This document shows, one piece after another, positions 6,670 to 7,862 of a stretch of DNA of 7,862 nt. A model generated the notes under the pieces. That model did no database searches and was not told the DNA's origin. It saw only the letters and a program-made list of their open reading frames with translations. The first letter of the stretch is position 1; every line of letters starts with the position of its first letter. Source of the DNA: an uncultured Lachnospiraceae bacterium (lineage in GTDB: Bacteria > Bacillota_A > Clostridia > Lachnospirales > Lachnospiraceae); assembly GCA_902787595.1 (NCBI GenBank), contig CADAHD010000099.1, positions 1 through 7,862 on the forward strand, written 5' to 3'. The position numbers and the translations under genes were made by a program.

Positions 6670-7862
6670 ATGGCAGAGGCAAGAAAGGACAGCCCTATAG
6701 ATCTGGCAGAGGACGGCAGGGGGAAATTGCTGGCCGATGTGGAGCGGGGGCTTTATGACTTTAAGGATGAGGAGAGGGATGAAGACTTCTACAAGGTTGA
6801 TGAAGGCCTTACGGAAGACATAGTCCGCCGCATCTCGGAGGAAAAGCACGATCCCGAATGGATGCTGGATTTCCGCTTAAAGTCGCTTAAGATATATAAC
6901 GAACTTGAGATACCCGACTGGGGACCGCCGATCGACGGGCTGGATATGCAGCATATCGTAACTTACGTAAAGCCCAAGACCGGCATGAAAGGCAGCTGGG
7001 ATGAGGTGCCGGAGGATATAAAGAACGCTTTCGAAAAGCTGGGCATCCCCCAGGCTGAGCGCGAGGCGCTGGCAGGCGTGGGAGCGCAGTACGATTCCGA
7101 GCTGGTATATCATAATGTGCGCAAGGATGTGGAAGCGCAGGGCGTGGTATATACGGATATGGAGAGCGCGCTTACCGGTGAATACGAGGAGATGGTGCGC
7201 AGCCACTTCATGAAGCTGGTGCCGCCTACGGACCATAAATTTGCGGCGCTTCACGGCGCGGTATGGAGCGGCGGATCTTTTGTATATGCGCCTCCGGGCA
7301 CAAAGGTGGAGATACCGCTTCAGTCTTATTTCAGACTCAATGCTCCCGGCGCGGGACAGTTTGAGCATACGCTTATAATAATTGATGAAGGCGCGGACGT
7401 GCATTTTATTGAAGGATGCTCGGCGCCCAAATATAATGTGGCCAATCTTCACGCAGGCTGCGTGGAGCTCTTTGTCGGGAAAAATGCGCATCTGCGTTAC
7501 TCCACCATAGAGAACTGGTCAAAGAATATGTACAATCTGAATACCAAGCGCGCGATCTGCGAAGAGGGCGGCACCATTGAATGGATATCCGGCTCTTTCG
7601 GATCGCATGTATCCTATCTGTATCCTGCCTCGATATTAAAGGGCGACCATTCCCACGGCGAGTTCACCGGCGTTACCTTTGCAGGCAAGGGACAGAACCT
7701 TGATACGGGCGCAAAGATGATACATCTGGGGAAGAATACCTCTTCCTTTATAGATACCAAGTCCATCTGCAAGAGCGGTGGCATAAGCACCTACCGCATC
7801 AGTGTGGAGATACGTAAGCAGGCCGAGGGTTCAAAGGCTTCCGTCAACTGCGGCTCCCTTAT
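6670..7862 (+). CDS. sufB: Fe-S cluster assembly scaffold protein SufB (3' truncated by window end)
   Basis: The frame from ATG 6670 stays open to the window edge: 397 complete codons of a protein normally about 465-495 residues long, so roughly the last 70-100 residues are missing. SufB forms the SufBC2D scaffold on which Fe-S clusters are built. Recognisable SufB segments are PEWMLDFRLKSLKIY (62-76), YHNVRKDVEAQGVVYTDME (147-165), HGAVWSGGSFVYAPPG (195-210), EGCSAPKY (248-255) and the repetitive beta-helix core after it (HSHGEFTGVTFAGKGQN, 327-343). Cysteines visible are 250, 264, 297, 367 and 394; Cys250 in EGCSAP and Cys394 in NCGSL lie in conserved segments, but I cannot assign the catalytic Cys with certainty because the C-terminal part is outside. 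The start follows AGAGGG (6658-6663) at six bases and is two bases after the sufC stop. The sufC-sufB order is common in Clostridia, unlike sufCDSUB in Bacillus. sufD, sufS and sufU probably follow. Confidence 0.97.
   Translation, partial: MAEARKDSPIDLAEDGRGKLLADVERGLYDFKDEERDEDFYKVDEGLTEDIVRRISEEKHDPEWMLDFRLKSLKIYNELEIPDWGPPIDGLDMQHIVTYVKPKTGMKGSWDEVPEDIKNAFEKLGIPQAEREALAGVGAQYDSELVYHNVRKDVEAQGVVYTDMESALTGEYEEMVRSHFMKLVPPTDHKFAALHGAVWSGGSFVYAPPGTKVEIPLQSYFRLNAPGAGQFEHTLIIIDEGADVHFIEGCSAPKYNVANLHAGCVELFVGKNAHLRYSTIENWSKNMYNLNTKRAICEEGGTIEWISGSFGSHVSYLYPASILKGDHSHGEFTGVTFAGKGQNLDTGAKMIHLGKNTSSFIDTKSICKSGGISTYRISVEIRKQAEGSKASVNCGSL

Noticed and set aside
7600..7862. sufB as a broken gene
   Set aside because: The frame is intact to the last base; the missing C-terminus is only due to the window edge.

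Overview
The window looks like chromosomal DNA of a Gram-positive anaerobe of the class Clostridia, most likely a Lachnospiraceae member. This is inferred from a Firmicutes-type Mfd, a sufC-sufB gene order, near-consensus sigma-A promoters, strong GGAGG-type ribosome binding sites, and frequent ATA and AGG/AGA codons at moderate GC content. All supported genes lie on the plus strand. I see no rRNA, tRNA, CRISPR array, insertion sequence or phage gene.

Layout. Positions 1-210 hold the end of a gene for a charged, coiled-coil-like protein with a C-terminal hydrophobic segment. A sigma-A type promoter (221-249) then starts a likely three-gene unit: a 116-residue XRE-family regulator (286-636), the transcription-repair coupling factor Mfd (655-4206), and a membrane-anchored, probably beta-propeller protein of unknown function (4203-5819) whose start codon overlaps the mfd stop. 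A hairpin with a T tract (5823-5855) closes this unit. A consensus promoter (TTGACA, 17 bp, TATAAT; 5873-5901) then drives the SUF iron-sulfur cluster assembly genes: sufC (5924-6667) and sufB (from 6670, cut off by the window end at 7862).

How the genes work together. Mfd removes stalled RNA polymerase from DNA and recruits UvrA, linking transcription to nucleotide excision repair. The small regulator in front of it may control the operon, but its targets are unknown. SufC (ATPase) and SufB (scaffold) are core parts of the SufBCD complex that builds Fe-S clusters; sufD, sufS and sufU would be expected beyond the right edge.

The strongest unexplained signal is an 18-bp perfect palindrome that fills the whole spacer of the suf promoter, which is a classic repressor operator position; the palindrome matches no Fe-S regulator site that I can name. 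The second is the Mfd-coupled envelope protein, with a roughly 45-residue repeat spacing in its outer domain. No complete novel system (defence, mobile or biosynthetic) is evident; most of the window is core housekeeping sequence.
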